DNA of 64,000 nucleotides, taken from Bacteroidales bacterium. Lineage in GTDB: Bacteria; Bacteroidota; Bacteroidia; Bacteroidales; UBA4417. This document shows, one piece after another, positions 10,178 to 17,738 of this stretch. The stretch is taken from assembly GCA_016707705.1 (NCBI GenBank), contig JADJHD010000010.1, positions 62,001 through 126,000 of the forward strand, given 5' to 3'. Every line of letters begins with the position of its first letter. The stretch's first letter is position 1. Under the pieces are notes generated by a model, which saw only the letters and a list, made by a program, of their open reading frames with translations, had not been told where the DNA came from and made no database searches. The translations under genes and the position numbers were made by a program.

Positions 10178-11614
10178 TTGGAGAATGATCATAACGAAAC
10201 CCTGAAAAAGCTTTTTACACGCTGGTCAGGCGAGGAGGGGATAGAGATAATTGCTTTACCTACAGCTGGTTCATATCGTCAGTATTACCGAATTCTCGGA
10301 CAATCACAAACAGTGGTTGGAGTTATAAGTCCGGATAAGCTGGAGAATGCAGCTTTTCTGGGCTTTACAAAACATTTCAGAGAAAATGGATTATCAGTCC
10401 CGGAAGTATATGCCGTTAATGAAGAAGAGAATTGTTACCTGCTCCAGGATCTTGGAGATTTATCATTGCTTCAGAATCTTGAAAATGGAAGAAAGAATGG
10501 CCGTCCGGATGCTGTTACCATGCAGTTCTACAAGGATACAATTCGTGAATTGCCCCGTTTTCAGATAGTTGCTGCCGAGAATCTTAATTATAACCTATGC
10601 TATCCTGCTAAGGAATTCGATGCCAGAAGCATGCGATGGGACTTGAATTACTTCAAGTATTATTTTCTTAGGCTACTGAAGATTCCCTTCAATGAACATC
10701 TGCTGGAAAATGATTTCGACAGACTGATATTATACCTGCTCAAAGCCGGCAATACAGGTTTTATGTACAGGGATTTCCAGGCCAGGAATATCCTGTTGCA
10801 TGAAAGCAAGCCCTGGTTCATTGACTATCAGGGTGGCAGACGTGGGCCTTTGCATTATGATCTTGCATCCCTGTTATTCCAGGTGAAAGCTGCCTTGCCC
10901 TATGATTTTAGGGAGGAGATGCTGCATTGGTATCTTGACTGCGTTTCGGAGTACAGGAAGATAGATCGCAAGGATTTTATCAACCATTATTACGGCTTTG
11001 TGCTGATCAGGTTGCTGCAGGTCATGGGAGCCTATGGATTCAGGGGCTATTTTGAGCGACGGGCTCATTTTCTTCAGAGCATTCCCTATGCAATTGAGAA
11101 CGTTCGCTGGTGGCTTGACCATATTAAACTTGAGATTGAAATTCCGGAGTTGATCAAAGCACTGAATGCAATTGCCGTAACTGAGGTCAGGCCTAACATT
11201 GATGCTGCAGCCGGTAGTTTGACCATTACAGTCAGCAGTTTTTCGTACAAAAAAGGACCACCTCCTGATTACAGTGGCAACGGCGGAGGATTTGTTTTCG
11301 ACTGCAGAGCTCTGCCCAATCCCGGTCGCTATGAGCATTTTAAGCAGTTCACAGGCAGGGATGCATCTGTAATACAGTTCCTGGAAAGGGAACCCTTGGT
11401 TGCCAAATTCTTGGGCAATGTCTACAAGCTTGTTGATCAATCTGTTCTTGAGTACCAGAAGAGAGGATTTACAAGTCTTCAGGTGAATTTTGGATGTACC
11501 GGCGGTCAGCATCGTTCGGTATTTTGTGCTGAAAAGCTTGCAAAGTATTTGGAGGAAAAATATTCCGTGGATATATCACTATATCATACAGAGCTCGATA
11601 AGCATTGGCTGTAA
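10178..11614 (+). CDS. AmgK-like amino-sugar kinase fused to RapZ C-terminal domain
   Basis: 478 aa. Residues about 20-330 are an aminoglycoside-phosphotransferase-fold kinase: GSYRQYYRIL in the N-lobe, YRDFQARNIL as catalytic loop (Asp and Asn of the HxDxxxxN motif, with Tyr in the His position) and FIDYQGGRRGPLHYDLAS as metal-binding loop. Residues about 348-478 match the C-terminal domain of RapZ: SFSYKKGPPPD, FDCRALPNPGRY, FGCTGGQHRSV and a final LYHTELDKHWL. With the MurU-like gene downstream this fits the AmgK/MurU route, which phosphorylates MurNAc (or GlcNAc) at C1 and then makes UDP-MurNAc, bypassing de novo synthesis and MurA. In Enterobacteria the RapZ C-domain senses glucosamine-6-P and binds sRNA. 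A sensing role here is inference. The start is TTG at 10178, because an in-frame stop lies just upstream at 10163. Confidence 0.8.
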   Translation: MENDHNETLKKLFTRWSGEEGIEIIALPTAGSYRQYYRILGQSQTVVGVISPDKLENAAFLGFTKHFRENGLSVPEVYAVNEEENCYLLQDLGDLSLLQNLENGRKNGRPDAVTMQFYKDTIRELPRFQIVAAENLNYNLCYPAKEFDARSMRWDLNYFKYYFLRLLKIPFNEHLLENDFDRLILYLLKAGNTGFMYRDFQARNILLHESKPWFIDYQGGRRGPLHYDLASLLFQVKAALPYDFREEMLHWYLDCVSEYRKIDRKDFINHYYGFVLIRLLQVMGAYGFRGYFERRAHFLQSIPYAIENVRWWLDHIKLEIEIPELIKALNAIAVTEVRPNIDAAAGSLTITVSSFSYKKGPPPDYSGNGGGFVFDCRALPNPGRYEHFKQFTGRDASVIQFLEREPLVAKFLGNVYKLVDQSVLEYQKRGFTSLQVNFGCTGGQHRSVFCAEKLAKYLEEKYSVDISLYHTELDKHWL

Positions 11615-11692
11615 TATTCTATAAGTATTTTCAGCATGTTATGCGCAGATGATATCCTTTGGTGAAACTAGAGGATTAAGAGGAATTAAGTA

Positions 11693-12100
11693 TTGAGCAC
11701 CTGCTTCAATCAGAAATCAAAAAATGCTGAGATTTTGGAAAAATTAGATCTTGAAGTTTATAAGAATAAAGCAGAAATTATCCGTCAGACAGTGGCTCAG
11801 GTGGTTAAGGATTTTGCCATGTTTGGCATGGAGATAATTTTTTCAGGGAATACTGAATTTGCTTACCAGGAGATGTTCATCCAGCTTTCAAATCAGGTTC
11901 AACACCTTCTTGAATATGATTCAGGAAAGTTATCTGCCTTGCTTTATCAGATAGATATCAATGAAGCGCATATTCTTGAATCAGTGGCTCAACATCCTGA
12001 GCACAGCAATGTTGATATTATTACTGAATTAATTATACATCGGGAGCTCAAGAAAGTCCTGTTTCGCAATTTTTATAAAAATCAAAAATCGGGATTATGA
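11693..12100 (+). CDS. Unknown helical protein of the amgK-murU operon
   Basis: 135 aa with a TTG start. No signal peptide, mostly helical, no motif that I recognise (EIIRQTVAQVVKDFAMFGME, HRELKKVLFRNFY). Its stop overlaps the ATG of the next gene by 4 bases (ATGA), so translation is coupled to the MurU-like protein. That coupling suggests a role in the same murein-sugar pathway, but nothing in the sequence shows what it is. Confidence 0.65.
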   Translation: MSTCFNQKSKNAEILEKLDLEVYKNKAEIIRQTVAQVVKDFAMFGMEIIFSGNTEFAYQEMFIQLSNQVQHLLEYDSGKLSALLYQIDINEAHILESVAQHPEHSNVDIITELIIHRELKKVLFRNFYKNQKSGL

Positions 12101-12831
12101 AAGCCATGATTTTTGCAGCCGGAATCGGTTCCAGACTTCGTCCACTCACTGATGAAATCCCAAAAGCACTTGTCGAGGTCGATGGAATTCCAATGATTGA
12201 AAGAGTGTTGATGAAATTCAAGGCTTTTGGAATTACAGAGGTCATTATAAATGTGCACCATCATGCAGAAAAAATCATCAAGTTTCTGAAACAGAAAGAT
12301 TCATTCGGACTTCAGATTTCGATTTCAGATGAATCAGAATGCTTGCTTGATACCGGTGGTGGATTATGGAAGGCCTCGTGGTTTTTTGATGACAATCAGC
12401 CCTTTCTTGTTCATAATGTGGATGTTTTGAGTGGAGTCCATTTTGATTCCTTGCTTCATTACCATCTGTCCTCTCCATGCATTGCAACCCTTGCTGTGAG
12501 TGACCGTGCAACGTCCCGATATTTTCTGTTTGACAATAAAATGAATCTCGGCGGCTGGGAAAACCAGAAGGAAGATAACAGGATTGTTGTTGGCAGCCAG
12601 GATGCAGTTCTGCTGCCCTTTGCCTTTAGTGGAATTCAGATAGTGGACCCGGCTATTTTCAGGTTGATTCAAAGAGAAGGGAAATTCTCAATTGTGGATG
12701 TATACCTTGAAATGGCATCAAATCATATTATCAAGGGCATGAAGCATTCTTCGGATGATTGGATTGATATGGGTAAGCTGCCGGATATTGAAAGGGCAAC
12801 CATTATGATACATCAAGGACGGTTTGTTTAA
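12097..12831 (+). CDS. MurU-like sugar-1-phosphate nucleotidyltransferase
   Basis: 244 aa, cytoplasmic. The N-terminal signature FAAGIGSRLRPLTDEIPKAL is the nucleotide-binding loop GxGxRLxPxTxxxPKxL of NTP transferases, and HNVDVL supplies the metal-binding Asp. The protein has only the Rossmann-like catalytic domain, without a left-handed beta-helix, as in MurU (N-acetylmuramate-1-phosphate uridylyltransferase) and mannose-1-phosphate guanylyltransferases. The upstream AmgK-like kinase favours MurU. Substrate specificity is inferred from that pairing. Confidence 0.75.
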   Translation: MKAMIFAAGIGSRLRPLTDEIPKALVEVDGIPMIERVLMKFKAFGITEVIINVHHHAEKIIKFLKQKDSFGLQISISDESECLLDTGGGLWKASWFFDDNQPFLVHNVDVLSGVHFDSLLHYHLSSPCIATLAVSDRATSRYFLFDNKMNLGGWENQKEDNRIVVGSQDAVLLPFAFSGIQIVDPAIFRLIQREGKFSIVDVYLEMASNHIIKGMKHSSDDWIDMGKLPDIERATIMIHQGRFV

Positions 12832-12966
12832 TTGCAGTCCAAGCTGCAAGGCAACTTGAATAGGCTGATTTGTTTTCTGCTATGCTGTTGATCGAATTAT
12901 GAAATAATAATCTCAATTTGGGTATTTTTATACCAGACTTAAAAACTACGTTTTATACCATCGATT

Positions 12967-15846
12967 ATGCAGCCTTTCCTAGAGCGATTAGCCAGACATC
13001 TTCAAACTAAATACAAGGAAGAGGTTGGACAGGTATGTGTTATATTCCCCAGCCGTAGGGCCGGTCTCTTCTTCAGGCAATATTTTTCCCGAATCATTGA
13101 CAAACCAATCTGGCCACCAACAGTGTTTGCACTCGAGGATTTTGTTGTTCAGCAGTCCGGGTTGAAAGTTCCGGATTCCCTTAGTCTGCAAATAGGCCTT
13201 TATAAATCATACCAGCAAATCGAAGGTGAGAGAGCAAAGCCTTTCCCTGATTTTCTGAGTTGGGGCAGCATGATTTTATCTGATTTCGATGAAATTGATC
13301 AAAATATGGCTGACGGGGTTGAGGTGTTTTCATACCTCGATGAGATGAAAGCCATGAAACTCTGGAATCCGGATGGAAGTCCGCTTACTGATTTTGAACA
13401 GCGATATCTGAGTTTTTATCAATCGCTATCACCACTTTATCAAAACTTCCGGAAGACACTTTTATCCAATGGGGAGGCTTATTTTGGACTGGCTTTCTCA
13501 GAATTGATCAGTCATCTGGATTCAAAATCATTTGATGAGTGGAATACACTTGTCTTTGCCGGATTTAATGCATTAACCGGAGCAGAGGAAAAACTAATCC
13601 AATATTTGATAAAGGAGAAAAAAGCCGAAATATTTTGGGATGCTGATGAGTATTACCTGAATGATACCCATCAGGAGGCCGGGCGATTTTTAAGGCATTA
13701 TTTTAAGGAAGGGAAGTTTGGAGAGGCAAAGTGGATAGGGAACTCCCTGAAAAATGATGCCAGAACTATTGAAGTTATTGGTATTCCCGGAAATGTGGGA
13801 CAGGCAAAGCATGCAGGTACAATTCTGTCGGAACTTATTAAGCATGAGAGCCCGTCAGATATTGCAGTAGTTCTGGTGGATGAAGGGTTGATGTTGCCCG
13901 TCATGAATTCCATCCCTGAAGAATTACAGCATTTCAATATTACAATGGGATTCCCATTAAAGTATAGCCCTGTATACAGTCTGTTTGATTCATTGTTTAC
14001 CCTGGTAATTAACGCTAGAAGATATGCTAAGGAAAGTCAGGGCGCCGATGGTGTTTTAAAGATTATTCCACGATTTCACATAAAAGATATTCAGCGGTTA
14101 TTGAACCATCCTTACTTCTCCGGGTCTACTCAATCAGGCAGCAAAGCGCGTTTTGAATCAGAATTGGATGTGCTGAAGGTTTTTGTTTATTCAAATGAAC
14201 TGCTTACCGGAATAGGCAGATTTCTACCCGGATTAACCCTTTCCTTCAGTGAATGGATTTCTTCAGATCCTTTTTCTGTCAAGGGTTTCATTCGCATATG
14301 TCTTGATTTGATTGAATATTTCAAGGCGGGGAACACCGATCCGGATGATGAAAATGGTGATATAGATGAGGAATTTTTGTTTCCATTCTCTGAAACCTTC
14401 AAGCGGTTGATGGTTGTTATAGAGGAGCAGGAGCTTATTAAAGGAATTGATGCACTGTATCAGGTTTTTCAGGGACTTGTTTCAACGATGCGCCTGCCAT
14501 TTTATGGTGAACCCTTAAAAGGGTTGCAGATGATGGGTGTGCTTGAAACCAGGGTGTTGGATTTCAAAAATCTGATTCTTGTGTCAGTAAATGAAGGCTT
14601 ATTACCCCGTGGAAAGCAGCAAAGTACCTTTGTCCCCGATGAAATCAGGCGGGCTTATGGTTTGCAGCGCTATACTGAACGCAATGCTGTTTTTGCCTAT
14701 CACTTCTACCGGATGATTCAAGGTGCAGAAAATATTTACCTCCTCTACAATACTGAAGGTACAGAGCTAGGAGGCGGAGAAAAAAGTAGATTTATCACAC
14801 AAATTCTGCACGAATTGCCGGGATACAATCCTTCCATTTCCTTGAGTGAGAGAATACTATCCCTGCCTCCGGTAAAACCCAGATCAGAAGTCTTTCAGGT
14901 TGACAAGGAAGGAAAGGTGCTGCAAAGACTTCTGGAACTTGCAGAGAAAGGTTTTTCACCCAGTTCATTGTCTAGGTACCTGAGTTGTCCATTGCAGTTC
15001 TGTTATTCTCAGATTTTTCAGCTGAAGGAACTGGAAGAGCCAGAGGAATCAATAGATGCAGCTACACTTGGAACCGCCGTGCATAAGGTATTGGAGGATT
15101 CATATGCACCTTATGCTGGGAAGTCAGTCAATGTTAAAATTGTTGAAGCAATTAAGAGTCAGGCTATTCAGAAGGTTAAACCTGTAATGGCTGAGTTTTC
15201 ACCGGCTTCGGAATTGGAGAGCGGAAAGAATCTTTTGATACTAAAGGTTGCTGAGAGTATGGTAAGAAGATTCTTTGAAGCAGAGGTAAAGTTCCTTTCA
15301 AAACAACCTGAAGGAAAGAATCTACTTGAAATTGTTGAATTGGAGAAATGGCTTGATGGATATACATCGATTGTTCGTTCCGGTTCCGGTGAAGAGTTGA
15401 AAGTTGGCATTCATGGTAAGGCCGACAGAATTGACAGGATTGGTCATGTTGTCAGGGTAATTGATTATAAAACCGGTGTCCTGAATCCCAAGGATGTAAA
15501 ACTGGAAAAGGTTTCTGACTTATCTGAACATGGCAGCCCTTCCAAGTTAATTCAGTTGCTGACCTATGCGTGGTTAAGCAGAAAAATGGGAATTCCCTCA
15601 AAAGAATCGGGCTTGTCGCTCAGTTCTGGCATTATCTCACTTCGTGCTCCATCAAAATATCTGGTTAATACTGACATTGGAGGAGAAGATATACTTCAGG
15701 ATAAGATACTTGATGAATTTGAGGAAATACTAAAAACGATACTTTCAGAGATTTTTGATGAATCAATTCCCTTTTTACCTACCTCTGATTTCGACGTTTG
15801 CAAGAACTGTGCGTTTCAGATAATGTGTAACAGGGTTATTAACTAA
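12967..15846 (+). CDS. AddB-like PD-(D/E)XK nuclease with Fe-S cluster cysteines
   Basis: 959 aa. The C-terminal third is a RecB-type nuclease: SRYLSCPLQFCY opening, conserved His in GTAVHKVLEDSY, GKADRIDRIGHVVRVIDYKTG with the catalytic D...DYK triad, a Gln helix (KLIQLLTYAWL), and DVCKNCAFQIMCN near the end. One Cys in the opening plus three at the end is the spacing of the 4Fe-4S clamp of AddB/AdnA nucleases. The N-terminal two thirds resembles an inactivated UvrD/AddB helicase: it starts VCVIFPSRRAGLFF and I see no Walker A GxGKT. It likely works in double-strand-break processing with an AddA/UvrD-type partner, which is not in this window. Confidence 0.8.
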   Translation: MQPFLERLARHLQTKYKEEVGQVCVIFPSRRAGLFFRQYFSRIIDKPIWPPTVFALEDFVVQQSGLKVPDSLSLQIGLYKSYQQIEGERAKPFPDFLSWGSMILSDFDEIDQNMADGVEVFSYLDEMKAMKLWNPDGSPLTDFEQRYLSFYQSLSPLYQNFRKTLLSNGEAYFGLAFSELISHLDSKSFDEWNTLVFAGFNALTGAEEKLIQYLIKEKKAEIFWDADEYYLNDTHQEAGRFLRHYFKEGKFGEAKWIGNSLKNDARTIEVIGIPGNVGQAKHAGTILSELIKHESPSDIAVVLVDEGLMLPVMNSIPEELQHFNITMGFPLKYSPVYSLFDSLFTLVINARRYAKESQGADGVLKIIPRFHIKDIQRLLNHPYFSGSTQSGSKARFESELDVLKVFVYSNELLTGIGRFLPGLTLSFSEWISSDPFSVKGFIRICLDLIEYFKAGNTDPDDENGDIDEEFLFPFSETFKRLMVVIEEQELIKGIDALYQVFQGLVSTMRLPFYGEPLKGLQMMGVLETRVLDFKNLILVSVNEGLLPRGKQQSTFVPDEIRRAYGLQRYTERNAVFAYHFYRMIQGAENIYLLYNTEGTELGGGEKSRFITQILHELPGYNPSISLSERILSLPPVKPRSEVFQVDKEGKVLQRLLELAEKGFSPSSLSRYLSCPLQFCYSQIFQLKELEEPEESIDAATLGTAVHKVLEDSYAPYAGKSVNVKIVEAIKSQAIQKVKPVMAEFSPASELESGKNLLILKVAESMVRRFFEAEVKFLSKQPEGKNLLEIVELEKWLDGYTSIVRSGSGEELKVGIHGKADRIDRIGHVVRVIDYKTGVLNPKDVKLEKVSDLSEHGSPSKLIQLLTYAWLSRKMGIPSKESGLSLSSGIISLRAPSKYLVNTDIGGEDILQDKILDEFEEILKTILSEIFDESIPFLPTSDFDVCKNCAFQIMCNRVIN

Positions 15847-15905
15847 AACAAAATCAGATAGATAAGTTAGATTTAGCTTCAATTAGAAAAAAATATCCAG
15901 ATTTT

Positions 15906-15935
15906 TTTGGAGATTTGCTAAATGTATTATCTTTG
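15906..15935 (+). promoter_or_regulatory. Promoter of the tRNA-Asp locus
   Basis: A -33 TTTG (15906-15909) and a -7 TATCTTTG (15928-15935) are separated by 18 bases, close to the Bacteroidota consensus TTTG-N19-TAnnTTTG. It lies 70 bases upstream of the first tRNA-like copy. Confidence 0.7.
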
Positions 15936-16004
15936 CAGTCCTCAAAGGCCAGTAAATAAAGAAATGCAAGTTTCTTTACGAATGGAAAAGTTCTTTAAGA
16001 TATT

Positions 16005-16088
16005 GGTTCGGTAGTTCAGTTGGTTAGAATACGTGCCTGGCATCTCGTCACTAGTGACGAGACGGGTTCGAGGCCAGTCCGGATCACA
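16005..16088 (+). pseudogene. Broken tRNA-Asp copy with palindromic anticodon replacement
   Basis: The first 36 bases (GGTTCGG acceptor strand, D arm, and anticodon stem start CGTGCCTG) are identical to the intact tRNA-Asp 115 bases downstream. The anticodon loop and 3' stem are then replaced by a segment containing the 20-bp palindrome TCTCGTCACTAGTGACGAGA (16043-16062). The T arm and 3' end are degenerate (GAGGCCAGTCCGGATC). It cannot form a normal anticodon stem and is probably not a working tRNA. Confidence 0.7.
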
Positions 16089-16119
16089 AGTTTAAAAATA
16101 GTGCGTTCATAAAAATATT

Positions 16120-16193
16120 GGTTCGGTAGTTCAGTTGGTTAGAATACGTGCCTGTCACGCACGGGGTCGCGGGTTCGAGTCCCGTCCGGACCG
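16120..16193 (+). tRNA. tRNA-Asp (anticodon GTC)
   Basis: 74 nt with a full cloverleaf. Acceptor GGTTCGG pairs with CCGGACC (one G-T). The anticodon stem is CGTGC/GCACG with loop CTGTCAC (GTC at 16154-16156). The T stem is GCGGG/CCCGT with loop TTCGAGT. The discriminator is G, and CCA is not encoded. It is followed at once by a hairpin terminator and a GIY-YIG gene. Confidence 0.95.
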
Positions 16194-16194
16194 C

Positions 16195-16222
16195 AAAAAG
16201 GGAGCATATGCTCCCTTTTTTT
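16195..16222 (+). terminator. Terminator GGGAGCATATGCTCCC after tRNA-Asp
   Basis: A perfectly palindromic 16-base stem with an upstream A-run and a downstream T7 run. The same hairpin recurs after each tRNA fragment of the array (for example 16596-16617, 17693-17715). Confidence 0.85.
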
Positions 16223-16245
16223 ATTTATGTTATTCAATATTAATT

Positions 16246-16530
16246 ATGCCTTTTTACGTTTATATCATTTATTCAAGTGCTGTGAATGAGTACTACAAAG
16301 GTGTTTCTGAAGATCCTTTAAGAAGATTAAGTGAACACAACTTTAATAAAAGTCGTCATACTGCTGAAAAAGGTCCATGGGTAATGGTTTATTTGCATTC
16401 CTATGAAACCAAAAGGGAAGCATTAATTGAAGAGCTTAGATTGAAGCGATTACAGGTAAGATCGATTGAGAAATTGATTAGTTCGGAAATGAATTCTGTT
16501 AAGGACAATATTAAAAAAGGAGTTGGTTAG
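16246..16530 (+). CDS. GIY-YIG single-domain endonuclease, copy 1
   Basis: 94 aa, a minimal stand-alone GIY-YIG nuclease of the short type common in Bacteroidota. The core motifs are YVYIIYSS and EYYKGVSEDPLRRL (Arg), with a later Glu in REALIEELRLKRLQ. The reading frame is open further upstream through the tRNA, but that part is tRNA and terminator, so the ATG at 16246, downstream of the terminator, is the sensible start. The stop codon TAG is formed by the next tRNA fragment (GTTGGTTAG), so the last residues (KKGVG) are encoded by the junction. Known GIY-YIG proteins are nucleases of homing or repair type. A link to tRNA-Asp here is inferred from position. Confidence 0.8.
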   Translation: MPFYVYIIYSSAVNEYYKGVSEDPLRRLSEHNFNKSRHTAEKGPWVMVYLHSYETKREALIEELRLKRLQVRSIEKLISSEMNSVKDNIKKGVG

Positions 16531-16590
16531 AATACGTGCCTGGCATCTCGTCACTAGTGACGAGACGGGTTCGAGTCCCGTCCGGACCGC
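16521..16590 (+). repeat. tRNA-Asp 3' fragment with palindrome, copy 1
   Basis: Starts inside the D arm (AGTTGGTTAG), lacks the first 16 bases of the tRNA and carries the palindrome at 16546-16565 in place of the anticodon loop and 3' stem. The T arm and acceptor end are intact. Not a functional tRNA. Confidence 0.85.
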
Positions 16591-16641
16591 AAAAAGGGAG
16601 CATATGCTCCCTTTTTTTATTTATGTTATTCAATATTAATT

Positions 16642-16918
16642 ATGCCTTTTTACGTTTATATCATTTATTCAATTGCTGTGAATGAGTACTACAAAGTGTT
16701 TCGAAGATCCTTTGAAGATTAAGTGAACACAACTTTAATAAAAGTCGTCATACTGCTGAAAAAGGGTCCATGGGTAATGGTTTGTTTGCATTCCTTAAAA
16801 CCAAAAGGGAAGCTTAATTGAAGAGCTTGATTGAAGCGGTTCGGGTAAGATCGATTGAGAAATTGATTAGTTCGGAAATGAATTCTGTTAAGGGACAATA
16901 TTAAAAAAGGAGTTGGTT
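16642..16918 (+). pseudogene. GIY-YIG copy 2, broken by small deletions
   Basis: Begins like copy 1 but loses single bases (CAAAGTGTTTCGAAG, CCTTTGAAG, GGTCCATGG preceded by an extra G), so the frame is lost after about 15 codons. Changes are nearly all indels, consistent with unpolished repeat consensus. Confidence 0.8.
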
Positions 16919-16976
16919 AGAATACGTGCCGGCACTCGTCACTAGTGACGGACGGGTTCGAGTCCGTCCGGACCGC
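16911..16976 (+). repeat. tRNA-Asp 3' fragment, copy 2 (with deletions)
   Basis: Same layout as copy 1, with missing bases in the CTGGCAT segment, the palindrome flank and the T stem (GAGTCCGTCC). The terminator that follows is also damaged. Confidence 0.75.
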
Positions 16977-17020
16977 AAGGGAGCTTGGGCCCTTTTTTAT
17001 TTATGTTATTCAATATTTTT

Positions 17021-17279
17021 ATCTTTTACGTTTATATCATTTATTCAAGTACGTGAATAAGTACTACAAAGGTGTTCTGAAGATCCTTTAGAAGATTAAG
17101 TGAACACAACTTTATAAAAGTCGTCATACTGCTGAAAAAGGTCCATGGGTAATGGTTTTTTGCATTCTATGAAACCAAAGGAGCATTAATTGAAGAGCTT
17201 GATTGAAGCGATTACAGGTGAATCGATTGAGAATTGATTGTTGGAAATGAGGTTGGACAATATTAAAAAGGGTTGGTTA
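17021..17279 (+). pseudogene. GIY-YIG copy 3, broken, no start codon
   Basis: The ATG region reads TTTTTATCTTTTACG, so the start is lost, and at least eight single-base deletions follow. Otherwise collinear with copy 1. Confidence 0.75.
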
Positions 17280-17333
17280 GAATACGTGCTGGCTCTCGTC
17301 CTGTGCGGCGGGTTCGAGTCCCGTCCGGACCGC
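17271..17333 (+). repeat. tRNA-Asp 3' fragment, copy 3 (most damaged)
   Basis: The palindrome is reduced to CTCTCGTCCTGTGCGGCG. The T arm and acceptor strand GGGTTCGAGTCCCGTCC remain intact. Confidence 0.7.
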
Positions 17334-17371
17334 AAGGGGCTATGCTCCTTTTTTTTGTTATTCATATTTTT

Positions 17372-17626
17372 ATGCCTTTTACGTTTATATCATTTTTCAA
17401 GTGCTGTGATGAGTACAAGGTGTTTCTGAAGATCCTTTAAGAAGATTAAATGAACACAACTTTAAAAAAGTGTCATACGAAAAGGTCCATGGGTAATGGT
17501 TTATTTGCATTCCTATGAAACCGGGAAGCTGTGAAGGCTTCGATTGAAGCGATTACAGGTAAGATCGATTGAGAATTGATTGTTCGGAAATGAATTCTGT
17601 AAGGACAATATTAAAAGGAGTTGGTT
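17372..17626 (+). pseudogene. GIY-YIG copy 4, broken by deletions
   Basis: The ATG is present, but deletions (CATTTTTCAAG, GATGAGTACAAGG, GTGTCATACG) destroy the frame. It shares the variant GATTAAATGAACAC with copy 6 and the distal copy at 47307. Confidence 0.75.
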
Positions 17627-17687
17627 AGAATACGTGCCTGGCATCTGTCACTAGTGACGAGACGGGTTCGAGTCCCGTCCGGACCGC
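17619..17687 (+). repeat. tRNA-Asp 3' fragment, copy 4
   Basis: Nearly complete; one base is missing from the left arm of the palindrome (CATCTGTCACTAG). The terminator hairpin after it is intact. Confidence 0.8.
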
Positions 17688-17738
17688 AAAAAGGGAGCAT
17701 ATGCTCCCTTTTTTTATTTATGTTATTCAATATTAATT

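Noticed and set aside
10874..11512. 212-aa minus-strand ORF
   Set aside because: Antisense shadow of the AmgK-RapZ coding sequence, with no recognisable family.
16005..16088. A second functional tRNA of another specificity
   Set aside because: No anticodon stem can be formed across the palindrome and the T stem is mismatched.
16135..16245. N-terminal extension of the first GIY-YIG protein (HARGRGFESRPDRKKG...)
   Set aside because: It is translation through the tRNA-Asp and its terminator; the ATG at 16246 after the terminator is the realistic start.
17238..17429. 63-codon ORF inside the array
   Set aside because: It spans a damaged GIY-YIG end and a tRNA fragment; a by-product of indels.
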